From NCBI GenBank assembly GCA_005772955.1, contig SXID01000149.1, positions 86,594 through 119,080 on the forward strand: 32,487 nt of DNA, in the 5' to 3' direction. Of the stretch, positions 32,301 through 32,487 are shown piece after piece (within the stretch, counting starts at the first letter, position 1; the number at the start of each line of letters is the position of its first letter). The stretch is from Planctomycetia bacterium. GTDB taxonomy: Bacteria; Planctomycetota; Planctomycetia; Gemmatales; Gemmataceae. Under the pieces are notes generated by a model. That model worked only from the letters and a program-made list of their open reading frames with translations, was not told the DNA's origin and searched no databases. The position numbers and the translations under genes are program-made.

Positions 32301-32419
32301 GGGCTGCGCGTTTCCAGTGCGCAGTGCCAGAACGGGAGAATTAAACAGTAGGCCGTATTGACTGAATCTGGGCCGGGTGCGATAGCGGGGTAACGAATTT
32401 CGTTGCCTTGGAGCGTGCC

Positions 32420-32487
32420 ATGCTCAGCCGCCACGACATCAGTGATGACCACTGGGACCGCATCCGTCACCTGTTGCCCGGTCAAGC
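32420..32487 (+). CDS. IS5-family transposase, N-terminal fragment cut by the window edge
   Basis: Twenty-two residues are visible: MLSRHDISDDHWDRIRHLLP then GQ. The pattern 'L-x-D-x-x-W-x-x-I-x-x-L-L-P' is the start of the DUF4096/IS5-type (insertion sequence IS5 family) transposase N-terminal domain. GGAG lies nine bases upstream of the ATG. The left end of the insertion sequence should be between about 32301 and 32419, but I could not define a terminal repeat because the other end is outside the window. Confidence 0.72.
   Translation, partial: MLSRHDISDDHWDRIRHLLPGQ

Overview
The window is GC-rich bacterial chromosome, most probably from a planctomycete of the Gemmata group (Gemmataceae). 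The sequence supports this through a TIGR02996 'repeat-companion' domain at the left edge, a DUF1501 Tat-exported protein, a DUF1080 secreted protein, a DUF11 surface protein, a DUF2760 protein, a bacterial SUI1 factor, squalene genes of the Hpn type, and many short palindromic and heptamer repeats between and inside genes. The species cannot be named. I saw no rRNA, tRNA or CRISPR array.

Layout, left to right. (1) 1-3475, minus strand: a tightly coupled operon of an alkaline-phosphatase-superfamily hydrolase (STM4013 type), a HemN-like radical SAM protein (STM4012 type), a radical SAM/SPASM protein (STM4011 type) and a TIGR02996 protein cut by the window edge. This is an uncharacterised conserved cassette and the best candidate for an undescribed system. 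(2) 3556-6714: divergent L-2-hydroxyglutarate oxidase, a degraded ClpB-like tail, a DUF1080 protein and a small stand-alone M41-like peptidase. (3) 6746-9901, minus strand: a SUI1 protein, a prolipoprotein diacylglyceryl transferase carrying a PDZ-like insertion, and a MoxR ATPase. (4) 10176-16717: a large S9 peptidase, a small lipoprotein, a 63-residue membrane protein, a DUF11-repeat surface protein and a DUF4870 membrane protein. (5) 16763-20937, minus strand: a membrane protein whose 5' part looks frameshifted, a PP2C phosphatase translationally coupled to a DUF1501 protein, and DUF2760. (6) 21462-29866, plus strand: asparagine synthetase, a DevCAB-like ABC exporter (permease, ATPase, membrane-fusion protein), a squalene/presqualene synthase homologue, hydroxysqualene dehydroxylase HpnE and an ACT-domain protein. 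(7) 30381-32487: a secreted LamG plus purple-acid-phosphatase-like protein and the start of an IS5-type transposase running off the right edge.

How parts may work together. The left operon has ATGA overlaps between its first three genes and a 14-bp gap before the fourth, so its products are probably made in fixed proportion. The squalene synthase homologue and HpnE overlap (TAATG) and sit behind an exporter of the type that moves glycolipids in cyanobacteria; a link between terpenoid synthesis and lipid export is plausible but only inferred from order.

The most striking non-gene feature is a family of about 100-140 bp palindromes. Two copies lie inside enzyme genes (the STM4011-type radical SAM gene and hpnE) and stay open in frame, adding roughly 33 and 47 residues. 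Related copies or half-copies lie between genes. Heptamer tandem repeats abut the start codons of three genes.
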